Below, in pieces: positions 1 to 9,925 of a stretch of DNA of 64,000 bases. Below the pieces are notes generated by a model, which was not told where the DNA came from, did not search any database, and saw nothing but the letters and a program-made list of their open reading frames with translations. The translations under genes were made by a program, and so were the position numbers. The stretch is from NCBI GenBank assembly GCA_945898215.1, contig CAMDHY010000002.1, positions 62,001-126,000 on the forward strand, given 5' to 3'. This stretch comes from Pseudoxanthobacter soli DSM 19599. Its GTDB lineage: Bacteria > Pseudomonadota > Alphaproteobacteria > Rhizobiales > Segnochrobactraceae. Within the stretch, counting starts at the first letter, position 1, and the number at the start of each line of letters is the position of its first letter.

Positions 1-57
1 GTGCCGATCGGCACCAAGGTGCTGGTGCTGCCGCACATCGCCGAGAAGGCGACCTGA
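1..57 (+). CDS. 3' end of an unidentified gene
   Basis: Only the last 18 codons are inside the window, ending in TGA at 55-57. The visible tail contains PIGTKVLVLPH and then a short charged end. That is too little to name a family. A beta-strand-like tail of this kind is compatible with a small C-terminal OB-like or SAF-like domain, but this is a guess. The GC-rich gap that follows (58-145) leads to the ribosome binding site of the next gene. Confidence 0.5.
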   Translation: MPIGTKVLVLPHIAEKAT

Positions 58-145
58 GGCGGCGCGCGCGGAGCGGGAACCCGCGCGGGAAACGGGAACG
101 AGGGCCGTCGCCGCCGCGCGACGTCTTCAACGGAGGGGCTGCCGC

Positions 146-688
146 GTGTCGACCATCAATCTCCTCGCGTCGGCGAGGCACCTCGGCGGTGCCCTGGCGC
201 TGGGCTTCGCGCTGCTCGCCGCCGGCTGCTCCGGCGGTTCGTTCGACGCCGGCAGTACCAACCTCACGCCCGTCGCCACCGACGCGCCGGCGATGGCCGG
301 TCTCGGGATGGCGCCGGGCAGCGAGGAGGATTTCATGGTCAACGTCGGCCGTCGCGTCTTCTTCGCCGCCGGTTCCGACGTCATCGACCAGACCGCCATC
401 GTCACCCTCGACAAGCAGGCCGTCTGGCTCAACCAATATCCGTCCTGGCGGGCGCGCGTGCAGGGCTTCGCCGACGACACCGGCACGCCGGAGGCGCAGA
501 TGGCGCTGTCGCTGCGCCGCGCCGAGGCGGTGAAGGCGTTCCTGGTCTCGCGCGGCGTCGCCGCCGACCGGCTGCGCGCCAAGGGTTACGGCCGCGACCG
601 CCTCGTCCGCGACTGCCCGGAGATCGAGTGCAAGTCGCAGAACCGGCGCGTCATCACCAATCTCGACGACGACGACCTCGCCACCTGA
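146..688 (+). CDS. OmpA-family (Pal-like) outer-membrane lipoprotein
   Basis: A 180-residue protein, probably anchored by lipid to the outer membrane and bound to peptidoglycan. The N-terminus has a hydrophobic stretch ending in a lipobox (LLAAGC, Cys about residue 28), so signal peptidase II processing is expected. Residues about 65-175 form an OmpA C-terminal domain: VFFAAGSDVI, then the RVQGFADDTGT strand, the LSLRRAEAVKAFL helix and the NRRV end that contacts diaminopimelate in this family. The start is the GTG at 146, with GGAGG at 132-136. Length is close to that of Pal, but no tolB lies upstream in the visible part, so it may be a Pal paralog rather than Pal of the Tol system. Confidence 0.85.
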   Translation: MSTINLLASARHLGGALALGFALLAAGCSGGSFDAGSTNLTPVATDAPAMAGLGMAPGSEEDFMVNVGRRVFFAAGSDVIDQTAIVTLDKQAVWLNQYPSWRARVQGFADDTGTPEAQMALSLRRAEAVKAFLVSRGVAADRLRAKGYGRDRLVRDCPEIECKSQNRRVITNLDDDDLAT

Positions 689-869
689 CGATCCGGCGAC
701 GGGGCGACCCTGCTCGCGAAGGCGATTGTGCCCCGGTGGGTCGGGCGTCCCCGACAGCCGCGGTGATCGGCAAGGGGCGCGAATGCCCCTGTCGATGGCT
801 GGGCACGCCGCGGCCGGCTCGCTATTGTCTGCGCGGCGGACGCACCGCCTTAGTTCGTGGGGGTTTCCG

Positions 870-1763
870 ATGCCGTTCCGCCCGTCGACCGTCCGCCTGA
901 CGCTCGCCCCGCTCGCCGTCGCAGCCGCCCTCGCGCTGTCGCTGCCGGGCGCCGCCGTCGCCGCCTGTCCGGACGACGCGACGGTCGCGGCCTTCGCGAA
1001 GGCCTATCTCGCCAAGCAGCCGGTCGAGGCGTTCGGCACGGGGCTCGACGCGGCCGATGCCGCCTGCGCCCGCAACAAGCTCGTTGCCGACCTCGAGAAG
1101 ACCCTCGGTCCGATCGTTGGCTACAAGGCCGGCCTCACCAACAAGGCCGTGCAGGAGCGCTTCGGCGCCACGGCGCCCGTGCTCGGCGTGCTCCTGCAGG
1201 ACATGATACTCGGCGCCGGCGCGCAGATCTCGCCGAATTTCGGCATCAAGCCGGTCTACGAGGCCGACATGGTGCTCGTCGTCGCCGACGAGGGCATCAA
1301 CGCCGCCGGCACGCCGGAGGAGGCGATCCAGCACATCGCCGGCGTCCAGCCGTTCATCGAGCTCGCCGACCTGATGCTCGCCGACCCGAAGCAGATCACC
1401 GCCTCGGTGCTGGCGGCCTCCAATGTCGGCGCCCGCCTCGGCGTGCTCGGCGAGATCGCGCCGATCGACACATCGCCGGCCGGCGTCGCGGCGCTCGCCA
1501 ACGCCGAAGTCGTGCTGACCGACGGTGACGGCAACGTGCTGTCCCAGTCGCCCGGCTCCGCCGTGCTCGGCAACCCGCTGAACGCCGTCATCTGGGTCGC
1601 CCAGGAACTCGCCGCCGAGGGCAAGGCGCTGAAGGCCGGCGACCTCGTCTCGGTCGGCTCGTTCTCGCCGCTGACGCCGCCGAAGCCCGGCCAGATCATC
1701 ACCGTCACCTACAAGGGTCTGCAGGGCGAGCCGTCGGCGAGCGTCGAGTTCAATCTCGACTGA
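870..1763 (+). CDS. Exported 2-keto-4-pentenoate hydratase-like protein
   Basis: A 297-residue protein of the MhpD / fumarylacetoacetate hydrolase fold. I place the start at ATG 870, because it is followed by a clean signal peptide (charged PFRPSTVR, hydrophobic core, AVA-AC cleavage region near residue 31). The mature part runs VGYKAGLTNKAVQERFG (about 85-100) and GIKPVYEADMVLVV, where the family has its acidic metal-ligand pair (here E-x-D rather than the usual E-x-E), followed by QPFIELADLML. Family members normally act in the cytosol in aromatic meta-cleavage pathways. Export to the periplasm and the lack of pathway neighbours make its substrate unknown. An in-frame start further upstream (726) would give an implausible N-terminus. 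Confidence 0.75.
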   Translation: MPFRPSTVRLTLAPLAVAAALALSLPGAAVAACPDDATVAAFAKAYLAKQPVEAFGTGLDAADAACARNKLVADLEKTLGPIVGYKAGLTNKAVQERFGATAPVLGVLLQDMILGAGAQISPNFGIKPVYEADMVLVVADEGINAAGTPEEAIQHIAGVQPFIELADLMLADPKQITASVLAASNVGARLGVLGEIAPIDTSPAGVAALANAEVVLTDGDGNVLSQSPGSAVLGNPLNAVIWVAQELAAEGKALKAGDLVSVGSFSPLTPPKPGQIITVTYKGLQGEPSASVEFNLD

Positions 1764-1787
1764 GCCAGCCGAGGGCCGCCCTGCCGT

Positions 1788-2021
1788 TCAGGCGCGGTCG
1801 CGCAGCGCTTCCACGCCGTCGTGCGAGGCGCAGTGCGCGCAGCAAAACATCCGGCCGTCCTGCTCGACGCCATGGCCGATGATGCGGCAGTCGCAGTGCT
1901 CGCACCGCGGCGCCGCCATCTCGATGGCGCACTCGAAGGAATCGAAGGTCAGTCGCCGACCGCCGATCTCGATCCGGAAGGCCCTGTCGGTGTCGTTGCC
2001 GCACTGGTCGCACCGCGCCAT
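1788..2021 (-). CDS. Small conserved zinc-ribbon protein
   Basis: A 77-residue protein with three Cys-pair knuckles: CDQCG near residue 4, CEHCDC near residue 40 and CCAHC near residue 60. This Cys spacing suggests one or two bound zinc ions. It resembles small conserved proteins annotated only as hypothetical in actinobacteria and proteobacteria, with a characteristic FDSFECAIE segment and a RIIGHGVE segment. It converges on the hydratase-like gene, 24 bases from its stop. Function is unknown; a nucleic-acid or metal-handling role is only a possibility. Confidence 0.75.
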   Translation of the reverse strand: MARCDQCGNDTDRAFRIEIGGRRLTFDSFECAIEMAAPRCEHCDCRIIGHGVEQDGRMFCCAHCASHDGVEALRDRA

Positions 2022-2130
2022 CGCCGGACCTCTCTGTCGCCGCCCCGCCAGCCTCGCAGCGACAACCGGAGGCGCCCGCGAAGGTTCCCGCGGCTGTCAG
2101 TCAACCGCTCTGGCCGTCGGGCGAGACGGA

Positions 2131-2139
2131 TGCTATAGC
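2131..2139 (+). promoter_or_regulatory. Possible extended -10 promoter of icd
   Basis: TGCTATAGC combines an extended TGn with a TATAGC hexamer. It lies 87 bases before the icd start in the divergent gap with the zinc-ribbon gene. No good -35 is seen 17 bases upstream, so this is a weak call. Confidence 0.3.
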
Positions 2140-2225
2140 GCCCCCGCTTCACCGCCGTGACGGCCGTCCTCCCGGCCCCGGCGCCCTTCCGCCGAACCCC
2201 AGTACCGCACGCACGCGAGGACCTC

Positions 2226-3446
2226 ATGGCGAAGATCAAGGTGGCGAATCCGGTCGTCGAGCTCGACGGCGACGAGATGACCCGGATCATCTGGCAGTTC
2301 ATCAAGGACAAGCTGATCCACCCCTATCTCGACATCGACCTCCAGTATTTCGACCTCGGCGTCGAGCACCGCGACGCCACCAGCGACAAGGTGACGGTCG
2401 ACGCGGCCGAGGCGATCAAGAAGGTCGGCGTCGGCGTCAAGTGTGCCACCATCACGCCGGACGAGGACCGCGTGAAGGAGTTCGGCCTGAAGGACATGTG
2501 GCGGTCGCCGAACGGCACCATCCGCAACATTCTCGGCGGCGTGATCTTCCGCGAGCCGATCATCTGCAAGAACGTGCCGCGCCTAGTGCCGGGCTGGACG
2601 CAGCCGATCGTCGTCGGCCGCCACGCCTTCGGCGACCAGTACCGCGCCACCGACTTCAAGGTGCCCGGCAAGGGCAAGCTGACGATCTCCTTCGTCGGCG
2701 ACGACGGCACGAAGATCGAGAAGGACGTCTACACCTTCCCGGGTGCCGGCGTCGCCATGGCGATGTACAACCTCGACGAGTCCATCAAGGACTTCGCCCG
2801 CGCCTCGTTCAACTATGGTCTGAACCGCCGCTATCCGGTCTATCTCTCGACGAAGAACACCATCCTGAAGGTCTATGACGGCCGCTTCAAGGACATCTTC
2901 CAGGAGATCTACGAGGCCGAGTTCAAGACCGAGTTCGTTAAGCACGGCATCCACTACGAGCACCGGCTGATCGACGACATGGTCGCCTCGGCGCTGAAGT
3001 GGTCGGGCGGCTACGTCTGGGCCTGCAAGAACTACGACGGCGACGTGCAGTCCGACATCGTCGCCCAGGGCTTCGGCTCGCTCGGCCTGATGACCTCGGT
3101 GCTGATGACGCCGGACGGCAAGGTGGTCGAGTCCGAGGCCGCCCACGGCACGGTGACGCGCCACTATCGCCAGCACCAGCGCGGCGAGGAGACCTCGACC
3201 AACTCGATGGCCTCGATCTTCGCCTGGACGCGCGGCCTGATGCACCGCGCCAAGCTCGACGGCAACGCCGACCTGCAGCGCTTCGCCGAGACCCTCGAGG
3301 CGGTCTGCGTCGAGACGGTCGAGGCCGGCTACATGACGAAGGACCTCGCGCTCCTCGTCGGCGACACCCAGAGCTGGCTGTCGACCACCGGCTTCCTCGA
3401 GAAGATCGCCTCGAACCTCGAAGCGAAGATGGCGAGCTGGAAGTAA
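2226..3446 (+). CDS. icd: NADP-dependent isocitrate dehydrogenase
   Basis: A 406-residue homodimeric-type (eukaryote-like) isocitrate dehydrogenase of the TCA cycle, converting isocitrate to 2-oxoglutarate with NADP. It shows the family signature [20 protein letters not shown] (about 270-290), the [12 protein letters not shown] substrate segment (about 94-105) and the [11 protein letters not shown] segment of the nucleotide site. The start is ATG 2226, giving [21 protein letters not shown]; the frame is open further upstream, but that part has no homology. This type, rather than the monomeric or E. coli-like enzyme, is usual in Hyphomicrobiales. Confidence 0.96.
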   Translation: MAKIKVANPVVELDGDEMTRIIWQFIKDKLIHPYLDIDLQYFDLGVEHRDATSDKVTVDAAEAIKKVGVGVKCATITPDEDRVKEFGLKDMWRSPNGTIRNILGGVIFREPIICKNVPRLVPGWTQPIVVGRHAFGDQYRATDFKVPGKGKLTISFVGDDGTKIEKDVYTFPGAGVAMAMYNLDESIKDFARASFNYGLNRRYPVYLSTKNTILKVYDGRFKDIFQEIYEAEFKTEFVKHGIHYEHRLIDDMVASALKWSGGYVWACKNYDGDVQSDIVAQGFGSLGLMTSVLMTPDGKVVESEAAHGTVTRHYRQHQRGEETSTNSMASIFAWTRGLMHRAKLDGNADLQRFAETLEAVCVETVEAGYMTKDLALLVGDTQSWLSTTGFLEKIASNLEAKMASWK

Positions 3447-3470
3447 GCAGCGGCCGTCGGCCACTTCTGG

Positions 3471-3624
3471 TCCCTCCCCTGCCAAGGGGAGGGACAGACC
3501 GCGAAGCGGTCAGGGTGGGGCCTGTAAGTCGCGGGCTCGACCTTTCGATCTTCGCGTTCTTGATTGACGGGCCCCACCCTGGCGACCTGCGGTCGCCTGT
3601 CCCTCCCCCTGGCAGGGGAGGGAC
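3471..3624. repeat. Dispersed GC-rich inverted-repeat element, copy 1
   Basis: Sits between the convergent icd and serB genes. The outer arms are CCCTCCCCTGCCAAGGGGAGGG at the left and CCCTCCCCCTGGCAGGGGAGGG at the right, each itself a hairpin. Inside these lie CAGGGTGGGGCC and its complement GGGCCCCACCCTG. The same modules recur near 55.4 kb and in part near 28.9 and 59.1 kb. The layout resembles BIME-like mosaics. It may also end transcription of both flanking genes. Confidence 0.8.
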
Positions 3625-3638
3625 GATGTCTCGACTGC

Positions 3639-4571
3639 CTACTGCCGATCTTCCACGAACTCCGCCCCCCGATACCCCTGGAAATATAGCAGCGCCGTCA
3701 GATCCCCGTGGTCGACGCGGGCCTCGGCCTCCGCCGCCACCGCGGGCTTCGCGCGATACGCGACGCCGAGGCCGGCGTCGCGGATCATCGCGAGGTCGTT
3801 GGCGCCGTCGCCCACCGCCAGCGTCTCCGACAGCGACAGCCCGAAGCGGGCGGCGAGCAGGTGCAGCCGGTCGCGCTTGGCGTCCTGGCCGAGGATGGGT
3901 TCGGCGACGCGGCCGGCGAGCCGGCCCGCCTCGATGATGAGCTCGTTGGCGTTGTGCTCGTCGAAGCCGAGGGCGGCGGCGACGCGCTCGGTGAAGACGG
4001 TGAAACCGCCCGACACGATCGCCGCGTAGCCACCGTTCGCCCGCATTGTTGCGGCGAGCGTCGCCGCGCCCGGTGTGGCGACGATGCGCTCGCGGAACAC
4101 CGTCTCGACGACGCCGGCGTCCAGTCCCGCGAGCAGCGCGACGCGCTCGCGCAGCGCCGGTTCGAAGGCGATCTCGCCGCGCATCGCCCGCTCGGTGATC
4201 GCAGCGATCCTCGGCTTCAGCCCCAGTTCGGCGGCGAGTTCGTCGATGCACTCCTGGCCGATCAGGGTCGAATCCATGTCGGCGACGAGAAGCCGCTTGC
4301 GGCGGCCGTCGACCCGCTGCACGAAGACGTCGATTGGACGGCCCCCGAGTGCGCCCCGCACGGCGTCCTCGAGGGCGTGGATCGCCACCCGCGCCGCCGC
4401 CCCGGCGCCGGACACCGCGCCCTCGGCCTCGAAGGCGAGGTCGGCAGCGACACCGGGTGCCAGCACCACAGCGGCCGCAGGTGCCGGCAGGGCGGCGGCG
4501 GCTGCGGCGATCGCGGCGTCGTCGACGGCGGGCGCGGCCGGGTTCGAGACGAGGGTGGCGACGAAGGTCAT
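3639..4571 (-). CDS. serB: Phosphoserine phosphatase
   Basis: A 310-residue HAD-family enzyme for the last step of serine synthesis. HAD motif I is DMDST (nucleophile Asp98, acid Asp100), followed by GQECIDELA. Motif II is SGGFTVF, the motif III lysine lies in the AKRDRLH region, and motif IV is GDGANDLAMI. The first 85 residues form the Ala-rich, ACT-like N-terminal domain common in alphaproteobacterial SerB. It is divergent from the GFA gene and miaA, a serB/miaA arrangement seen in many Hyphomicrobiales. Confidence 0.95.
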   Translation of the reverse strand: MTFVATLVSNPAAPAVDDAAIAAAAAALPAPAAAVVLAPGVAADLAFEAEGAVSGAGAAARVAIHALEDAVRGALGGRPIDVFVQRVDGRRKRLLVADMDSTLIGQECIDELAAELGLKPRIAAITERAMRGEIAFEPALRERVALLAGLDAGVVETVFRERIVATPGAATLAATMRANGGYAAIVSGGFTVFTERVAAALGFDEHNANELIIEAGRLAGRVAEPILGQDAKRDRLHLLAARFGLSLSETLAVGDGANDLAMIRDAGLGVAYRAKPAVAAEAEARVDHGDLTALLYFQGYRGAEFVEDRQ

Positions 4572-4610
4572 TCAGGCATTCCGGCGGCTGGGGTGGGGAG
4601 GAGGGACGGC

Positions 4611-5003
4611 ATGGAGCGCTTCACCGGCGGCTGCCTTTGCGGCCGCGTTCGACTGGTCGCCGCGGGGCTACCCTATCGGGTCGGCCTCTGCCACTGTCTC
4701 GACTGCCGCAAGCATCATGGTGCCCTCTTTCACGCCTCCGCGGTGTATCCCGCGGACGTGGTGAGCGTCGAGGGCGAGACGGCGGACTATGCCGGCCGCC
4801 ACTTCTGTCCCCGCTGCGGCTCGTCGGTCTTCGGCCGCAGTGGCGACGAGATCGAGGTCAACCTCGGGTGCCTCGATGCGCCGGACCAGTTGCGGCCGAC
4901 CTACGAGCTCTGGACGATCCGCCGCGAGGCGTGGCTGCCGCCGTTCCCCGTCGCCCGACACTACGAGCGCGACCGCGAGGGCACGGGGCGCTCCGAGCCG
5001 TAG
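4611..5003 (+). CDS. GFA-family (glutathione-dependent formaldehyde-activating-like) zinc protein
   Basis: A 130-residue member of the GFA/CENP-V family. The metal-site cysteines are visible as GGCLCG (Cys8, Cys10), LCHCLDC (Cys27, Cys29, Cys32) and FCPRCGSSVF in the C-terminal half, ending in a typical DYERDR-like tail. The start is ATG 4611 with GAGGAGGG just upstream. Most family members have no proven substrate; activity on S-hydroxymethylglutathione is documented only for a few. It lies in the gap between serB and miaA and reads toward miaA. Confidence 0.88.
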   Translation: MERFTGGCLCGRVRLVAAGLPYRVGLCHCLDCRKHHGALFHASAVYPADVVSVEGETADYAGRHFCPRCGSSVFGRSGDEIEVNLGCLDAPDQLRPTYELWTIRREAWLPPFPVARHYERDREGTGRSEP

Positions 5004-5050
5004 ACGGCTGGCCGGCGGCTGCTGCGAAAACGAGGGCGGCGATCACCATC

Positions 5051-6016
5051 ATGCAGGACATTCGGGGCCCTGGGATCGGCGGGGAGGGGCGCGCGCGGGC
5101 GGTGCTGGTCGCCGGGCCGACGGCGAGCGGCAAGTCGGCCCTGGCGCTCGCCATCGCCGAGCGCACCGGCGGCCTCGTCGTCAACGCCGACGCCATGCAG
5201 GTCTACCGCGAACTCAGCGTCCTCACCGCCCGGCCGCCGCCGCAGGAGGAGGCGCGCGCCGAGCACCGCCTCTATGGGCACGTGACGGGGGCGGAAGCCT
5301 ATTCCGTGGCCCGCTGGCTCGCCGACATGGCGCCGGTGCTGGCGGAAGCGGAGGCCGCGGGCCGTCCGGCGATCATCGTCGGCGGCACAGGGCTCTATTT
5401 CGAGGCGCTGACCCGCGGGCTCGCAATGGTCCCGGAGATCCCCGACGCGGTGCGCGAGAAGATCCGCCAGCAGGCGGCCTGTCTCGGCCCGGTCGGCCTG
5501 CACGCCCGCCTCGCCGCCCGCGATCCGGCGAGCGCGGCGCGCCTGCGCGACAGCGACCCGCAGCGACTGATGCGGGCCTTGGAAGTGTTCGAGGCGACTG
5601 GCCGGTCGCTCACCGAATGGCAGGCGGAGCCGCCACCGCCGCCGCTGCTGCCTGACCCGGCGGTGCGCGTCGTCATCGCCCCGGACCGCGCCTGGCTGCA
5701 TGGGCGCATCGCCGAACGTTTCGAAGCGATGCTGGCGGCCGGTGGGGTCGCGGAGGCCGCGGCGTTCGCCGCGCTCGGCCTCGACCCGACGCTGCCGGCG
5801 ATGCGGGCGATCGGCGTCGCCGCGCTCGCCGCCGCAGCCCGGGGCGAGGTCGCGTTGGAGGAGGCGGTCCGGCGGTCCGTCGTCGACACCCGGCGTTACG
5901 CCAAGCGGCAGGAAACCTGGTTCCGCAACCGCATGGGCGACTGGAGCCGGATCGAGCCGCGCAATATTGCGGAAGCCGCGGCGTCGATCTCGCAACATCC
6001 GCAAATCGCCCCTTGA
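5051..6016 (+). CDS. miaA: tRNA dimethylallyltransferase
   Basis: A 321-residue enzyme that transfers a dimethylallyl group to A37 of tRNAs reading UNN codons. It has the P-loop GPTASGKS (residues 22-29), the NADAMQVYREL substrate segment, the GGTGLYFEAL motif (about 115) and the C-terminal RRSVVDTRRYAKRQ.TWFR signature. I choose ATG 5051 because the P-loop sits at the usual distance from it. Its stop codon overlaps a candidate -35 for the ilv operon. Confidence 0.94.
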   Translation: MQDIRGPGIGGEGRARAVLVAGPTASGKSALALAIAERTGGLVVNADAMQVYRELSVLTARPPPQEEARAEHRLYGHVTGAEAYSVARWLADMAPVLAEAEAAGRPAIIVGGTGLYFEALTRGLAMVPEIPDAVREKIRQQAACLGPVGLHARLAARDPASAARLRDSDPQRLMRALEVFEATGRSLTEWQAEPPPPPLLPDPAVRVVIAPDRAWLHGRIAERFEAMLAAGGVAEAAAFAALGLDPTLPAMRAIGVAALAAAARGEVALEEAVRRSVVDTRRYAKRQETWFRNRMGDWSRIEPRNIAEAAASISQHPQIAP

Positions 6017-6041
6017 CCGCCCGCAGGGCCGCGTCTACGGT
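6013..6041 (+). promoter_or_regulatory. Probable promoter of the ilvL-ilvB-ilvN unit
   Basis: TTGACC (6013-6018), a 17-base spacer and TACGGT (6036-6041). The -35 overlaps the miaA stop codon. Transcription would start near 6048, leaving about 60 bases before the leader peptide, as expected for an attenuated operon. Confidence 0.55.
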
Positions 6042-6107
6042 TCGCCGCGAAATCGACGGCGACTTTGGCCTCCGGGCCCGACGAACCGTCCGAATACCGA
6101 GAGACCC

Positions 6108-6161
6108 ATGACCAGCCTGAAGCTTATCGTAATCGGGAGGCGCGCCGCCGGGATGGGTTGA
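6108..6161 (+). CDS. Branched-chain amino acid leader peptide (attenuator leader)
   Basis: A 17-codon frame, ATG to TGA, encoding a peptide with Leu-Lys-Leu-Ile-Val-Ile at residues 4-9. Codons include ctt and gta, which are uncommon in this GC-rich DNA. A run of regulatory Leu/Ile/Val codons, a stop shortly after, then a strong terminator just ahead of acetolactate synthase is the classic layout of ribosome-mediated attenuation. Such leaders for ilv operons are established in proteobacteria. The stop codon lies inside the loop of a small hairpin (GGATGG 6151-6156 with CCATCC 6162-6167) that may be part of the alternative folding. Confidence 0.72.
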   Translation: MTSLKLIVIGRRAAGMG

Positions 6162-6192
6162 CCATCCGGGTCTACGGTGGTGCGCACACGCG

Positions 6193-6216
6193 AGGCTCCT
6201 TCGGGGGCCTTTTTTG
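6193..6216 (+). terminator. Attenuator terminator before ilvB
   Basis: A seven-pair stem AGGCTCC/GGGGCCT closed by the very stable loop C(TTCG)G, followed at once by six T residues (6210-6215). It lies 32 bases after the leader-peptide stop and about 60 bases before the ilvB start, so it can end transcription before the structural genes. Confidence 0.85.
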
Positions 6217-6273
6217 TTGCCCGCGCGACAGGCGGGCGGAGACGGCGGGAACAGCCGAGCCGGAGTGAAGACG

Positions 6274-8040
<1,767 letters not shown>

Positions 8041-8050
8041 GGGCGATCCG

Positions 8051-8596
8051 ATGCTGATGAAGGTGGAAGAGAAGAAGAGCCCGATGCGCGCCCCCGATCC
8101 GAGCGAGAAGCACACTTTGTCCGTCGTCGTCGACAACGAGCCGGGCGTGCTTGCCCGCGTCATCGGGCTGTTCTCCGGCCGCGGCTACAACATCGACAGC
8201 CTGACGGTCTCCGAGACGCAGCACGACAAGCACGTCTCGCGCATCACCATCGTCACCACCGGTGCGCCGATGGTGATCGAGCAGATCAAGAGCCAGCTCG
8301 CCCGGCTGGTGCCGGTGCACCGGGTCGCCGACCTCACCGTCGGCGGCGCGGCGATCGAGCGCGAGCTCGCGCTCGTCAAGCTGATCGGCCGCGGCGAGGC
8401 GCGCGTCGAGGCGCTGCGGCTGGCACAGGCCTTCGCGGTGAAGACGGTGGACGCGACGCTCGAGTCGTTCGTCTTCGAGATCACCGGCCTGACCGACGAG
8501 ATCGACCGCTTCATCGACCTGATGGCGGCGCTCGGCAAGGTGGAGGTGTCGCGCACCGGCATCGCGGCCATCGCCCGCGGTGCCGAGGGGCTGTAG
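8051..8596 (+). CDS. ilvN: Acetolactate synthase, small regulatory subunit
   Basis: A protein of about 181 residues. An N-terminal ACT domain (HTLSVVVDNEPGVLARV, FSGRGYNIDSLTV) binds the feedback inhibitor valine in this family, and a second ACT-like domain covers residues 95-180. Three in-frame ATG codons are possible (8051, 8057, 8084); the ACT domain begins soon after the last. It starts 10 bases downstream of ilvB and stimulates that subunit. Confidence 0.93.
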   Translation: MLMKVEEKKSPMRAPDPSEKHTLSVVVDNEPGVLARVIGLFSGRGYNIDSLTVSETQHDKHVSRITIVTTGAPMVIEQIKSQLARLVPVHRVADLTVGGAAIERELALVKLIGRGEARVEALRLAQAFAVKTVDATLESFVFEITGLTDEIDRFIDLMAALGKVEVSRTGIAAIARGAEGL

Positions 8597-8619
8597 TCAC
8601 CGAAGATGCCGAAGACGCC

Positions 8620-8644
8620 GGCCCGCGCCACCCAGGCGCGGGCC
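8620..8644 (+). terminator. Stem-loop after ilvN
   Basis: A perfect ten-pair stem GGCCCGCGCC/GGCGCGGGCC with a five-base loop, 23 bases after the ilvN stop. There is no T-run, so it may be an RNA-stabilising 3' end or a weak terminator. A promoter-like element for ilvC starts four bases further on. Confidence 0.6.
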
Positions 8645-8647
8645 GCG

Positions 8648-8676
8648 TTGCTTCGTGGCGCGTGCCGGCTTAATAC
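8648..8676 (+). promoter_or_regulatory. Probable promoter of ilvC
   Basis: TTGCTT (8648-8653), exactly 17 bases, then TAATAC (8671-8676). It lies after the ilvN stem-loop and about 85 bases before the ilvC start. This suggests ilvC is transcribed separately from ilvBN and escapes the leader attenuator. Confidence 0.55.
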
Positions 8677-8686
8677 GCGCGCGTGA

Positions 8687-9781
<1,095 letters not shown>

Positions 9782-9796
9782 GCCGCCGATCGCCGC

Positions 9797-9825
9797 GGCC
9801 GGGGCGCCCCAGGGCAGCCCCGGCC
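9797..9825 (+). terminator. Stem-loop after ilvC
   Basis: Perfect nine-pair arms GGCCGGGGC and GCCCCGGCC separated by 11 bases, starting 15 bases after the ilvC stop. There is no T-run. It probably marks the 3' end of the ilvC transcript. Confidence 0.45.
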
Positions 9826-9925
9826 CGGCCGCGGATTGACCGCATCCGTCGCCGGCGGCGGCCGTCACACGAAATACATGGCGCGCGCCTATCCCACGCA
9901 GATGCAGTATGGGGGGACGTCTGCC

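Noticed and set aside
9836-9925. Longer N-terminus for the Pit transporter from 9836
   Set aside because: The extra 30 residues are not family-like, overlap the ilvC stem-loop region, and ATG 9926 has a better ribosome binding site.
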